From: Tretioscincus oriximinensis
Lineage: Eukaryota; Chordata; Lepidosauria; Squamata; Gymnophthalmidae
NCBI GenBank assembly: GCA_022410635.1
Contig: JAJVDF010000490.1
Location: 463,813 to 527,812 of the forward strand
Direction: 5' to 3'
DNA: 64,000 bases
The position numbers and the translations under genes were made by a program. Positions 34,945 through 45,565 of this stretch are shown piece by piece (position 1 is the first letter of the stretch; every line of letters starts with the position of its first letter). The notes under the pieces were generated by a model that was not told the origin of the DNA, made no database searches, and saw only the letters and a list, made by a program, of their open reading frames with translations.

Positions 34945-34986
34945 CATCTNGGACCGGTTGGGATGGCGAGAAGGAACGAAAAGTCT
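34945..34986 (-). pseudogene. RPL27A: RPL27A-like exon 1 (5' UTR plus ATG)
   Basis: The minus strand reads a pyrimidine-rich leader CTTTTCGTTCCTTCTCGCC (5'TOP-like), later NAG ATG, then donor GTAGGT immediately after the ATG. An exon 1 holding only the initiator codon is the arrangement of RPL27A. The n lies 3 bases before the ATG. The 5' limit is inferred from the TOP-like C. Confidence 0.75.
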
Positions 34987-35265
34987 TCTTCCCTCTCGCG
35001 AGACTTCGCGCGCTCGCTCGTTGCGTGATGCAGAACAAGGAAACCTCTCGCGAGGTTTGGGTTGGACACATGAGGAGGGGGGGGGGCTACGTTCATCAGG
35101 CTAGAAAGTATGACGTAACACTGCCCACTTTCACTGTAGTGACCGAAGAGCCTCCCTATGGAATTCACGAACGGCGGGGCTCTCTGGGGTTGCCGTGATA
35201 CACAGACTCTCTTGGCGTTGGATTGGCCCCTTGGGCTAAGGATTATGGGAGTTGTAGTCTCCCAA
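34987..35265 (-). promoter_or_regulatory. CpG-rich promoter of the RPL27A copy
   Basis: Contains TCTCGCGAGA (34994-35003), the palindromic CGCG element of many housekeeping promoters, and a nine-of-ten copy TCTCGCGAGG (35046-35055). CGCGCGCTCGCTCG lies between them. Further upstream (minus sense) are a CCAAT box (35222-35226) and ACTACAACTCCCATAAT (35243-35259), a ZNF143/THAP11-type site. All remain intact despite the damage to the coding part. Confidence 0.65.
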
Positions 35266-35559
35266 AGGCAGAAAACCCAGTATCTTAATAAAGTGAATTT
35301 TGGCTTCCCCAGGGTTGCTGCTACAAGCGGCGCTTTTAAAGGACCTGTTCGGATTCGACTGGCGTACTCTCACTCCTGTCATCTTGAGGTCTATCATAAT
35401 TGGTTTCCATAAATGTCATGGATTACTACTAATTAAAAACAAATTACAGGAAATTTTTAAATACTGTTTGTAATAGCAGCCGCTTTGGAACTTTACTGAA
35501 TTTTTTTTAAAAAAAATCTCTCCATTTGTTCCTTTTGGGGGGGGATTTTGTTAACTAAA

Positions 35560-36062
35560 TGATATTTATTTATTTATGTATTTATTTGTATTTATATCCC
35601 GCCCTATACCTGAAGGTCTCAGAGTGGCCTCCACAACAGACACCCTTTGGAGTAGGTGGGGCTGAGAGAGTTCAAAGAACTGTGACTGGCCCAAGGTCAC
35701 CCAGCACATAGCTTTTGTTGCTTTCTCCACAACAGACACCCTATGGAGTAGGTGGGGCTGAGAGAGTTCAAAGAACTGTGACTGGCCCAAGGTCACCCAG
35801 CACATAGCTTTTGTTGCTTTCTCCACAACAGACACCCTGTGGAGTAGATGGGGCTGAGAGAGTTCAAAGAACTGTGACTGGCCCAAGATCACCCAGCACA
35901 TAGCTTTTGTTGCTTTCTCCACAACAGACACCTTGTGGAGTAGGTGGGGCTGAGAGAGTTCAAAGAACTGTGACTGGCCCAAGGTCACCCAGCTGGCTTC
36001 ATAGAGCAGTGGGGAATCGAATCAGAGTCCCACACTCTAACCACTACACCAGACTGGCTCCC
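35560..36062 (-). mobile_element. Sauria-type SINE with a 96-bp unit repeated four times
   Basis: The tail is at the left (ATTTATTTATTTATG, CCTATACCTGAAGGTCTCAG) and the tRNA-like head at the right (inverse of GTGTAGTGGTTAGAGTGTGG, 36010-36055). The central part CCACAACAGACACC...TTGTTGCTTTCT recurs at 35631, 35727, 35823 and 35919, exactly 96 bp apart and nearly identical. Because 96 is a multiple of three, a spurious 140-codon repetitive frame is open on the minus strand. A normal copy has one unit (compare 61405-61650). Confidence 0.85.
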
Positions 36063-37117
36063 ATAAATCGTAGGGATAGAAGGGTCAGCCACAAAGCCTT
36101 TATAACTTCTATCTGTCACTTATTTTTAACCTGTAACATCCAAATCAAGATATATCCACCCAGGCCACTGAGGGCAATGTAGGAAATGGGGGTGTGTGTG
36201 TGCAAAATATAGACGTAAACAATGACAAACTGCTGGCTTCCTGATTCTCTATTTCTTGGTATAATTTTTGTTTCCTGTTTTATGGTTTTTAGTTGTATTT
36301 CTGCTTGCTTTTCTCCACCGATTTTTCATGATGACGAGTGCTTATTATAAAAGATTGGATGCCTNGCAGGTTCATGAAGCTGGCCTGGCTGTGATGGTAT
36401 CTGAGCCTGCTGGGAAGTGTAGTCCAAGCAGTGGGCAACCTCTTCTGCCCAATCTGCGTGGAATCCTGCTCTGTGGACTACAACTCCTTGCCTACACTGT
36501 AACTAGCCCTGTGAGAGAGGAGGCATCCTTAGCCAATCTGTGCTCAGGCCCACCCACTGGAAACATTTTTGCTGCTTACAGGAAGTTGGCTNGGGGACTC
36601 AACGTGTTTATAAATTCCTGGGTATGAGCTGAACCAATGAAAAACATTACACATATTGCGTGAAAATACCACCACTCAAAAATGGAGATTTTTATGTGGG
36701 ATCCTTCTCAAATTGCATGCAAGCTTCCAAGCCTTAAGAAATTATGCATCCTGCACAGCACAAAAGTGCAGTGACACATAATGACTCCACCTGGTTTTTA
36801 TATTGACTATATATTGAAAACCTACTAAATCCAGGTTCAGGGTTTTCCATTGTGATGCTTTTCTTAAAGAGAAATCCATGGTTTCATAGTTCACTCTGAC
36901 TTGGAGTGAAGTGCGTGTTTTTTTGTCATTGTTCAAATAGGTTCTGCAAATAATTAAATGTTTTTTGTTTTTGATGATCCATGACTGTATCTTCAAAGAT
37001 GAAAAAATTGGGCACATAGCCTTTTTTAAAAAATGGTTTCACAAGCTTCTAAGTTATGGAACAAATCTTCTGGAACTTTAAAACTTCCACGTGGCACATT
37101 TTCATGTCAGACAGGAA
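36063..37117. other. No gene seen
   Basis: Mixed sequence with two facing ZNF143/THAP11-like motifs at 36409-36425 and 36478-36500 (see findings). No supportable exon. Single n at 36365 and 36592. Confidence 0.45.
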
Positions 37118-38085
37118 ATGGCCCATAAGAACATAAGAAGAGCCATNCTGGANCAGGCCACAGCCCATCGAGTCCAGCATTCTGTGTCACACAGAGGCCC
37201 ACCAGATGCACCTGGGCAGTCCAAACAGAGGAAAGCAAAATACGCTCCTGTTTATGGTATTTCAGGAGTCCTGCCTGTTGCTCCATCCAGGAGGCAACAT
37301 CCAGACATCCATCCTAGTATCCATTTATACCCTTGGTGTCCATAAACCTGTCTAGTCCTGTCTTGAAACTATCCAAGCTGTTGGCTACCACTACCTCTTC
37401 AGGAAGTAAATTCCAACAGGCCGATGACCCTCTGGGTGAAAAAATACTTCCCTTTGTCTGTTCTCACTTTTCTACCCANCAGTTTTAAGGAGTGCCCTCT
37501 GGTCCTTGTGTTGTGAGATAGAGAAAACATTTTTTCTCTATTCACCCTGTCGATCCCATGCATGATTTTGTACACTTCAATCAGATCACCCCTCAAACGT
37601 CNCCTTTCAAGGCTGAAGAGGCCCAGACGTTGCAGCCTTGCTTCGTAAGGGAGGTGCTCCAGACCCTTGATCATTTTTGTTGCCCTTTTCTGCACCTTCT
37701 CCAGTTCCAAAATATCCCTCTTGAGATGTGGTGACCAGAATTGAACACAGTATTCCAAATGTGGCCGCACCACAGATTTATAAAGAGGCCAAACAACATT
37801 TGCAGACTTGTTTTCGATTCCTTTCCTAATTATCCCCAACATGGAATTTGCCTTTTTTGCTGCTGCTGCACACTGNGTTGACATTTTCATTGAACTGTCC
37901 ATCAACATCCCAAGATCCTTTTCTTGCTCGGTCACAGAAAGCTTGGTTCCCATCAGGTGGTAGGAGTATTTTGGGTTCTTTGCCCCAATATGCATGACCT
38001 TGCACTTGCTTAAGTTGAAGTGCATTTGCCACTTTGATGCCCACTCACCCAATTTCAATAAATCACTCTGGAGTGCCTTACAATC
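37118..38085 (-). mobile_element. CR1 LINE, long 3' part
   Basis: Minus-strand coding from WASKWQMHFNLSKCKVMHIG to KYFFTQRVIGLLEF, then the 3' UTR down to AACATAAGAAGAGCC at the left edge. The frame is nearly open (219 codons), with one base too many near the WNLLPEE motif (37412-37416). Very like the copy at 32525, so a young subfamily. Confidence 0.93.
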
Positions 38086-38389
38086 ATAAGTCAGTCATTT
38101 TCTTGTCCAGCACTATTGTGTGATGGTGTGGGGATGTCAGAGGGCAAAAGTGCTCCCAGAGAACCCGAATAGTGCCTCTTTAGGCTGCATCCTGACCAGG
38201 GGGAAAAGTGGGATCCAAATCTGTTTATATCTGAGCTAGGTGCAGGCATTTCCCATGTAATCCAAGTGGAAAACACATTCACTATACTCAGTCCACACAA
38301 CAAAGTGTTTTCTGGTCAGAATTCGCTCAGAAAACCATCACAAATGCAGCTTAGCACAATTTGCGTTATTGTGCTTTGGCAATGATTTT
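38086..38389. other. No gene seen
   Basis: About 300 bp between the CR1 copy and the LTR-like region. No ORF or recognised repeat. Confidence 0.4.
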
Positions 38390-38859
38390 GGTGTGAGCTC
38401 CCACCAGACAGCTGGTGGTCCAGTTGTTGTGGGTTTTCTGGACCTGCCCACCACAAACCTTTTTTTCTGCAGCTGGTGGAACCTCACCTGTGATCAGCTG
38501 ATTGGAACCTCAGCTGTGAGTTGAGGGAATCCAAACAGCTACAGGAGAAAAGGTGGTGGTGGATATCTGCCTAGGTCTCCGGCCTCATGGACCCCAGCCA
38601 TTTGGGGATTCTTCTGCCTTTCCCAGAAGACCCCCAAGGACCAGTGATGGGGTTCTCCATGGGGACACATAATTATTGGAATTAATATTAAATATATTCC
38701 CATTCCTGTATTGACCTGGGTTAGCCAAAGTGAGATCTCTGGGTAATATTTTGCAAAAAATTCTCTGGTCAACCCTGACTCCTGACCTAGTGCCTCTCAG
38801 GAAACAAGATTATCTCCCTTCCTTGCCCCCAAGGCACCCTGGTGAGGTGACCTCTTTTG

Positions 38860-39470
38860 TCTAAGAAAGGGCTTTTGTATCAGGTATAGTAGAAGGGAAG
38901 TTTCATGTTTGCTCAGGCTGAGTACCCCTGGCCAGAATCATTGGCCTTAATGGGTGCCTGAAGCAACGCTATTCAGAGGCAATCAAGCCTGTGTGCCAAA
39001 GTGTGAGTCACGGTTTCCTGGCCATTAACATCTTGATTGAGGCACACAAAGGATAACCAGGTCCATTCAGGTAGCCACACATACACACCAACATGCCCAA
39101 TTTCGGATACTCCAGACCAGGCTGCACCCACTTGGGGAGGGGAGAAACGCGTCACACAGGTGTCACCACCTGACCCACGTGGGGTGTGCCAACCCCTTTC
39201 ACCTCGTCATAATTCTAATCACGCCTTCTGATACTGAGGTCAATAAAAGTTGACGCACAGAGACCCTCTGGAGGAATTCCATGACCCGTGGACCCTCCTA
39301 GGATGCTCGTTGTTCCTGAAGCGTTGTCCGTGTGAATCCTTCGACACGTGTTCATTACTCCAGGGCAAGCTACCTCATGAGACCGTCTCATGTCATTGAA
39401 TATCGGGAAAGCTAACCCCTGATAGACCAGACCTCCAGCTGTTCAATTGGGGCTCTGATTGGAGCTCAAG
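38860..39470 (+). mobile_element. Possible retroviral-type LTR remnant
   Basis: A single-copy-looking GC-balanced stretch has an AATAAA at 39241-39246 followed by a roughly 200-bp U5-like part. This ends in CA at about 39444, with AT and TGGGGCTCTGATTGG directly behind, which loosely resembles a tRNA-Pro primer-binding site. The left boundary is unclear and may lie as far left as 38390. No gag, pol or env remains were seen next to it, so at most it is a solo LTR with a short leader. Confidence 0.3.
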
Positions 39471-39954
39471 GCAGCTGTGTGAGTGGTAAAATGGGGCTGG
39501 AGATGGCAGAGAACAGCGGAGGAAATTCCTATTCCACTTCGCNGCTTTCTGCCCCCTTATTTCTCCTTGTGCGAACCTGGCCTAAGGATGTTTTTAGCCT
39601 CCGATCTGGCCATTGTGGTTAACAACGTACAGTCGTGCCAGTTTCTTTTTGCCATCTGGATTGCTGACTGCATTTCTGATCTACATTTCCCCCCTATTTG
39701 TTTCTGTACGACATTCTAGACATAGATGAGATATCTGATTTTGTGCTAGTTCACGGCAGTCACATTAAGAAAATAATTTAAAACATTTTAGAATGGATCC
39801 AGTTTCTCCTCAGAACTCGCACTGAGAAGTAAACGCTAAACATTTGCACTCAAAATACTTATGAAACTGTATGTAGTACCCACATTATAAGGAATGAAAG
39901 TCTAATGTGAAACTGAACCCTTCACAGCAGTATTTATTTCATTCAATGCGGTTG

Positions 39955-40700
39955 ATGGACAGAAGAGTTAGGATGTCTTTTTTTTCATCCCGAAATTCCA
40001 TTTTTGGAATTTATTACCAAAAGAGATGGTGACAACAACTAGTTTGAATAGCTTAAATAAAGGATTGGACAATTTTGTGGAGGCCACTAAGATGATGCTA
40101 GGAAAAATTGAAGTCGAAAGGAGAAGGGAAGGGCGGATAATGAGATGGATAGATAGAAGAAGAAGAAGAACTTGGTTCTTATACCCCGCTTTTCTCACCC
40201 TTCAAAGGGACTCAAAGCGGCTTACAAGGATATATTTTGCCCGAAGGCTGACATTCTATCTTCCCCACCAGGCTATGGTGGTTCCCATGTATCTATTTGC
40301 AGTCAGTTGCAATTTCTTGCAATTCATGCTTTCGAATAGCTGGGTTGGCTAGAGCTACAGAGCTACCCACTTCCAACACAGGGCTTCGAAACCCGATCTC
40401 CCAGGCGAGAGACGAATTCCTAAGCAACTGAGCTATCCATGTCATGGAAGCAACAAACATAGGTTTGGCCAGACTTTGGGAGTCTGACACAACTGAACAA
40501 CAGCAGCAGACCCAGTATGCCTCTAAGTTTGAGAAACAGAATGTTTCTAAATGTCACTTTCAGGGAATTGGGAACATATGAAGGTTTTGCCATCTTCTTC
40601 CACTTGAGAATGTTCAGAAGCAAATGGGGAGCCTTTGTACGGGACACGGTATTGGACTAGATGCAATCTAGCTGCGATCTGGTACAATAGAACCTTCTTT
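39955..40700 (+). mobile_element. Old CR1 3' region interrupted by a SINE
   Basis: 39955-40100 keeps the TTTGGAATTTATTACC block and the following AGGATTGGACAATTTTGTGG. 40500-40700 continues with CACTTTCAGGGAATTGGGAA and GGTATTGGACTAGATGCAAT. A SINE (40145-40440) splits the two halves, giving the insertion order. Confidence 0.7.
40145..40440 (-). mobile_element. tRNA-derived SINE, (TTC)n-tail family
   Basis: The + strand shows AGAAGAAGAAGAA at the left (inverse tail), CTTATACCCCGCTTTTCTCA and AATAGCTGGGTTGGCTAGAG. The inverse of a good tRNA-like head lies at the right: minus strand ATGGATAGCTCAGTTGCTTA (A box), then GGTTTCGAAGCCC (B box). Confidence 0.85.
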
Positions 40701-41080
40701 TGTTTGTCTCCTGCCAGAGAAATGAAAACATGGCCTCAAGGGCCACACAGCACTTGCTTGTTTTGGAATTTCCCAATAGGTTTTCTGATTTTAATGCACC
40801 TCATTCATACCTTTCCAATATATTCCAAGTTTTGTCACTCTGGCTGAATCCACACACCGTAGTGATGTCGGCGTACCGTAGGAGCGCCGTCCCCGGGGCT
40901 GCTGCAGATATAATGGTGGGTTGTGAGTGATGTAGTTGCTACAAACCCACTTTGCTTTTGAATGTGGCCTGCTGAGCCAGGCCTCCGCCAATTAGTGGAG
41001 AGCCCTGCAAAGTAGGCCAGGTGAAGGGAAGGCTGCTCTCGACCACTCAGGGGTTGGCACTTCTTTCCTCCCATCCACCT

Positions 41081-41310
41081 ATGGTGGCCGTCTCTCACCT
41101 GGGAGATGGGGTTTCGAAGCCCTGTGTGAAAGGGGTGAGCACCTTCCACTAGCCTGTAGCTCTATTCGAAAGCATGAATTGCAACTCACTGCAAGTAGAT
41201 ATACGGGAACCACCACAGCCGGTGGGGAAGACGGAATGTGAGCCTTCGGGCAAAATACCCTTGTAAGCCGCTTTGAGTCCCTTTGAAAGGTGAGAAAAGT
41301 GGGGTATAAA
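41081..41310 (+). mobile_element. tRNA-derived SINE, sense, feeding the (TTC)n tract
   Basis: Has the B box GGTTTCGAAGCCC and the body of the family ending TGAGAAAAGTGGGGTATAAA. It is followed directly by (TTC)n. The 5' head is partly lost or diverged. Confidence 0.8.
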
Positions 41311-41751
41311 AACCCTTTCTTCTTCTTCTTCTTCTTCTTCTTCTTCTTCTTCTTCTTCTTCTTCTTCTTCTTCTTCTTCTTCTTCTTCTTCTTCTTCTTC
41401 TTCTTCTTCTTNNNNNNNNNNNNNNNNNNNNNNNNNNNNNNNNNNNNNNNNNNNNNNNNNNNNNNNNNNNNNNNNNNNNNNNNNNNNNNNNNNNNNNNNN
41501 NNNNNNNNNNNNNNNNNNNNNNNNNNNNNNNNNNNNNNNNNNNNNNNNNNNNNNNNNNNNNNNNNNNNNNNNNNNNNNNNNNNNNNNNNNNNNNNNNNNN
41601 NNNNNNNNNNNNNNNNNNNNNNNNNNNNNNNNNNNNNNNNNNNNNNNNNNNTCTTCTTCTTCTTCTTCTTCTTCTTCTTCTTCTTCTTCTTCTTCTTCTT
41701 CTTCTTCTTCTTCTTCTTCTTCTTCTTCTTCTTCTTCTTCTTCTTCGGAAG
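41311..41751 (+). repeat. (TTC)n microsatellite with 240-base assembly gap
   Basis: About 100 bp of pure TTC on each side of an n-run at 41412-41651. The repeat begins as the tail of the SINE on its left. The real length is unknown. All long poly-Lys/Glu/Arg/Phe/Leu frames here are artefacts of the repeat. A small (TTC)5 follows at 41842. Confidence 0.95.
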
Positions 41752-41989
41752 TCTGAAACAAAGAGCAAAAAGAAAATTAACAACTAGATGCACCCCCGGT
41801 CTAGGAGGCCAAAATGACTGCCTTTATGGGAACAATATATCTTCTTCTTCTTCTATGTGTGTAGACAGGCAGCCACCTGCAATGACAGGTAGGCCCGTGT
41901 TTTAGCCTCGCGTGCGGATGCATCCTCTGTCATCTCCTGATATGTGAGACTTTACATCCACTTGACACACTCTCTTGTCAGCCATTTTG

Positions 41990-42130
41990 GTTGATTTATT
42001 GGTTTATTTACATTTCTATACCCTATATCTGAAGGTCTCAGGGTGGATAACCAGATTAACAGACTAAAACAACAATATCCAAAAGTGGGGGAGGGGGAGC
42101 AGTATTTTTTCAGCCAAAGACCGACTTAAT
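41990..42130 (-). repeat. LINE-like 3' tail
   Basis: TTGGTTTATTTACATTTCTA then CTGAAGGTCTCAGGGTGG and TTTTTTCAGCCAAAGACCG; same family as 32090-32290. Confidence 0.6.
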
Positions 42131-43896
42131 GCAGTACGTCTTCAAGCATTTTTGTTAACTGTTTGTCAAGAGAAGTGCAATAGTGCCTCCTCCCAAATGT
42201 TATTGGATAGTTTGTTGTCAATATTAAATTCCTTCGGCTCTCACCCACACTGTTTCTTGTCAAAACTATGTATCCACACATCAAAAGCTTTCTTGCAATA
42301 ACCTTATACACCAATTTGACAGTGGGATTTCCCAGAAAACTGGTAATCTGGATAATCGACTTTAAAACCCACAATCTGCTGCTTTATATAATTACCTGGT
42401 GAGTCAAACGCAACAGAAATTCAACTTTCAGGTGGGTTATTGACCCTGTCTGGATACAGCCACGGTGTTATAATAGATCTTGTACTGAGTAAGATCACAA
42501 CCGGAGAGACAAGATCTTGCAAAAGTTGCCTTATGATACCAGAGTTGGATATAGCAATAATCACCTTTAAGAATATAGTTTGTCTTAAGGAGAGTCTGGA
42601 GAGCTAATCTGACATAAACCAGACTATCAGTAAATACCAAGTGCCATATGGATACAGCCTTAATGTAGGCAGTGGAAATGCCTGCAATTTTGTTGATGCT
42701 TTTATATTATGAGCATCGGTTTCCATAAAAAGAGAACTTTTAGAAAGGTTGGGACATAATGTTATAATCCTCTGACGCTGCCTCCCATAGCAGTTTTAAT
42801 TAAAGCCTATATTATACAATATCACATCTCCCCAAATGCTGAGGAGCCCATGAATCCTCAGTCACATCACATCTTGCTTCCGCTTCGTTTTCAGAGTGAT
42901 ATGTATGTGTAAAAGGAAGATTTGAGTCAGTACAAGGAAAGCAATTCTTGTTATTCTAGCCATTGACACGTTCAAGCTTATGAAAGCGTTTGCATAAGAC
43001 CGTGGATTGAGAAGTTGTATAAACTTGTTGGCACAGAGAGAACAAAGGATTTCAAACTGGAAATATCAAATCAAGTAAACACAGTTAGCAAAGACAGCAT
43101 CAGAAGTATGAGGGGAAAATAATATTTGAACTGAGTAGAAAGGGATAGAAAGAACAATTTTCTGGTTTATAGCCTGATTTTTAAAAATCTAGGTCAAAGG
43201 GAAAGAATGATAGTATGTGCACGTCTGATATGAAAACTATAAGCAAAGATGGGTGGCCTGTCTGTTGCTTTGTACCCGATGTGAAGTGTGCTTTTGAGGT
43301 CAGAAAAACAGTGGACCTGAAATGCAATAAGTAGCACTAAACCTGGGGGAATTTGTCCTTTGCTTCAGGAAGAGTTTGGGTGCTGTGAAGATGTTAGAAA
43401 GCTGGAAAATGCAATAAAAACTGATCAAGGAAGAAGAGGGAAATTATTAAATGATTATAGAAATGGGTGATTTATTAAGAAAAAAAAATCTAAATTCTCT
43501 ATGTGTTAACAACTCTCAGAAATTCAGACTTTTGTTTGCACAAAGGGATGCAACATCTGGAAAGACAACTCATGAGTATGTCTGAGCCCCCTCCCCACGA
43601 TGTGTAAAAAATCTCAGTGGGGTATCTTCATCCTTTTGTAAACAAAACACATGACCAGTAAATCCACATGGAAGAGATGAGCTGATCAAAGCAGGAAGTA
43701 AATTCTGAGCGTGCTCAGAAGCAATCCTTCTTCTGCCCTGAGTTATCGGAAAACAAATTCTGAGTTGGCTCTGTATGTGACATTCTGTGTTGTCTCTTGA
43801 ATCCTCTGCAAGATCCTGCCTTCTCCCATTAACAAACAGGCACGCAAAGGCTTGAGAAGGGGAATACGGGCCATTTCACAAATATGTTGGAAACTG
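42131..43896. other. No gene seen
   Basis: About 1.8 kb of AT-rich sequence. I recognise neither exons nor named repeats apart from two small GGATACAGCC motifs (42454, 42650) that recall the ends of the element at 52278-53331. Confidence 0.45.
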
Positions 43897-44078
43897 TAGG
43901 CTGACCAGATTATCCCTTTTGGGGGTGTGTGAAAAACCGGTTCTGCGGTGCCTCCTGGTTTTTCCTGAGGAAAAAAAAACTTTTTTTGAAAAAAAAATCC
44001 TCAGCAAAAACTGTAAGGCACTCCAAAACCAGGTTTCTACCCTCCGCCCCCCCCAAAAGGGGTAATCTGGTCAGCCTA
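43897..44078. mobile_element. TAGGCTGACC family, copy 1 (short fold-back form)
   Basis: 182 bp. The ends TAGGCTGACCAGATTATCCC and the inverse of GGTAATCTGGTCAGCCTA match, and the palindrome continues inward through CCTTTTGGGGG, CCTGGTTTT and CTGAGGAAAAAAA. It appears to consist of two inverted copies of one end. Confidence 0.75.
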
Positions 44079-44989
44079 GTCGGAAAGGATCAGCTATTAA
44101 GAAATTATGATTCCTTACGCCTTTATTACTGATCAGTTATGAAGCATGGTGAAAACTCTGTTTGCTGGTATGGCAGAACAATAAGGATGTTGAAACATCC
44201 TGGTAAGAACCAGTTAAGGTGTGTGGCAAGTACCAGAAAATTTCTGATACTTGGAGTTTTCCTCATGTGCAGTGAGGGGTTTGTGATGTCACTTCTGGGC
44301 CCTGGGATGCCCATCATTTGGGATGTCACTTTCAGCCCCTACTCTTGTAATTGGAAAAATCCTGCTAAAAATCCCAGTATGAGGGGCGAGCATTTTTTGC
44401 CTAGGAATTTCTTATAAAATGTATTCTAAAAAAAAATCTTTTTAAAATTCATTCAAACAGTTTTATATATTTTGTTGATATGTGTCTTGAAACACTTAGG
44501 TTTATAGCAGGATTGAAATATAAGTAAAATAAGTACTATCCAGATGTGTAAAACATCACAGTAGTAACTTGCATACAATAAAGCCTACTAAGAAAGGGGG
44601 TAACAACTTATTAGGAATATTGGGATGCATAATGGTTAGTTTTCTATACCAGGCTATAATAATGATTGTTGAAAGCATACCATAGTCTTTAGTTGTAGCA
44701 AGAACCATGATGGTTTCTTATGTCTTGGCTGTTTGCTCTTGCTAGAAGAGTAGGAATCACATAACAGTCTTCCGGACAACATTATCATTTGAATTAGGTC
44801 GGTATTTGACTCAAATGGCAGCCAATGAAAACAAACAAATAAATCAAAATATTTGGATAAATCACTATGCTAGGAAGGCATAAAGTGCTGCTTATGGCTT
44901 GTTAACGTCTGACGTGCAAATGTATAGTGTCAGCTTTTGTTCTATCTTAGGGACAAATCTGCCTCCATTCGACAAACTCTAAGAGATGG

Positions 44990-45290
44990 GATAGATTATT
45001 TTTATTTTAGGAATTTATACCCCGCCCTTCACCAAAGGTCCCAGGGTGGGTAACAGAAAATTAAAAGCAACACAGAAAACACATTAGTAAAACATTTAAA
45101 AGACTCATACCCTCCCACCCTTCCTGGAAGGACAAAAGCAGAGGGAGCTAGGAGTNAAAAAACTGGGTGAAGAGGCATGTTTTTATCAGGCACCCAAAGA
45201 TACACAGTGTTGATGTTTAGTGGGTCTCTAGAGGGAAGCTGTTCCAGAGTGTGGAAACTACCGCAGAGAAGGCCCTCCAGTGCTGGGAGG
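44990..45290 (-). repeat. LINE-like 3' tail
   Basis: Begins TTATTTTAGGAATTTATACC and CCGCCCTTCACCAAAGGTCC. The trailing part (AGTGTGGAAACTACCGCAGA) resembles a LINE end; related to the head at 22560-22600. Confidence 0.5.
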
Positions 45291-45565
45291 TGTACGTGAA
45301 TCACGTACACTTTTATCAGAACATTTACCCATGTGCGGGATATTCAGGACACTTGTTCCATGTACCTTGTCCTATGAACAGGGTCCAGATGTGACCTCAT
45401 TGTGGTGTCATTTCTGGGACCTGCTTCCAGAAAAGGTGCCCTGGTGGTTGAAAGTGACATCATAAATCATGTCACTTCTGGTCACTGCTTCTGGGAATGA
45501 CTCCCACAATGACATCATTTCTGGATCAGATCCGAAGTTTTCACACAATTTTTGCAGGTACTTAG

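Larger units (their letters stand above)
27552..34986 (-). pseudogene. RPL27A: RPL27A-like gene copy with introns, internally deleted
   Basis: Ribosomal protein L27a (uL15) is a large-subunit component. This copy keeps the gene's exon-intron structure, so it is not a retrocopy. Exon 1 holds 5' UTR plus ATG (34945-34986), exon 2 is 31386-31449, a 3' part of exon 4 is 29657-29782, and exon 5 is 27552-27680. Exon 3 (the KHRKHPGGRGNAGG region) and the first part of exon 4 (YHPGYFGKVG region) are not found between exons 2 and 4. A CR1 fragment lies where they should be. Remaining exons are open but carry changes at positions nearly invariant in vertebrates (KLWGR for KLRGH, FWPTVN for [23 protein letters not shown] at the end). 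The likely reading is a duplicated, decaying copy. A misassembly over a working gene is the alternative. Confidence 0.82.

Noticed and set aside
35566..35988. 140-codon repetitive protein
   Set aside because: A 96-bp SINE unit happens to be a multiple of three. The four near-identical peptide repeats are a by-product of the tandem SINE, with no start context or splice signals.
35631..36014. CRISPR-like array
   Set aside because: The units are contiguous 96-bp repeats with no spacers, in a vertebrate SINE.
41079..41793. Long frames of Arg, Lys, Glu, Phe or Leu
   Set aside because: They are translations of (TTC)n and of the n-gap.
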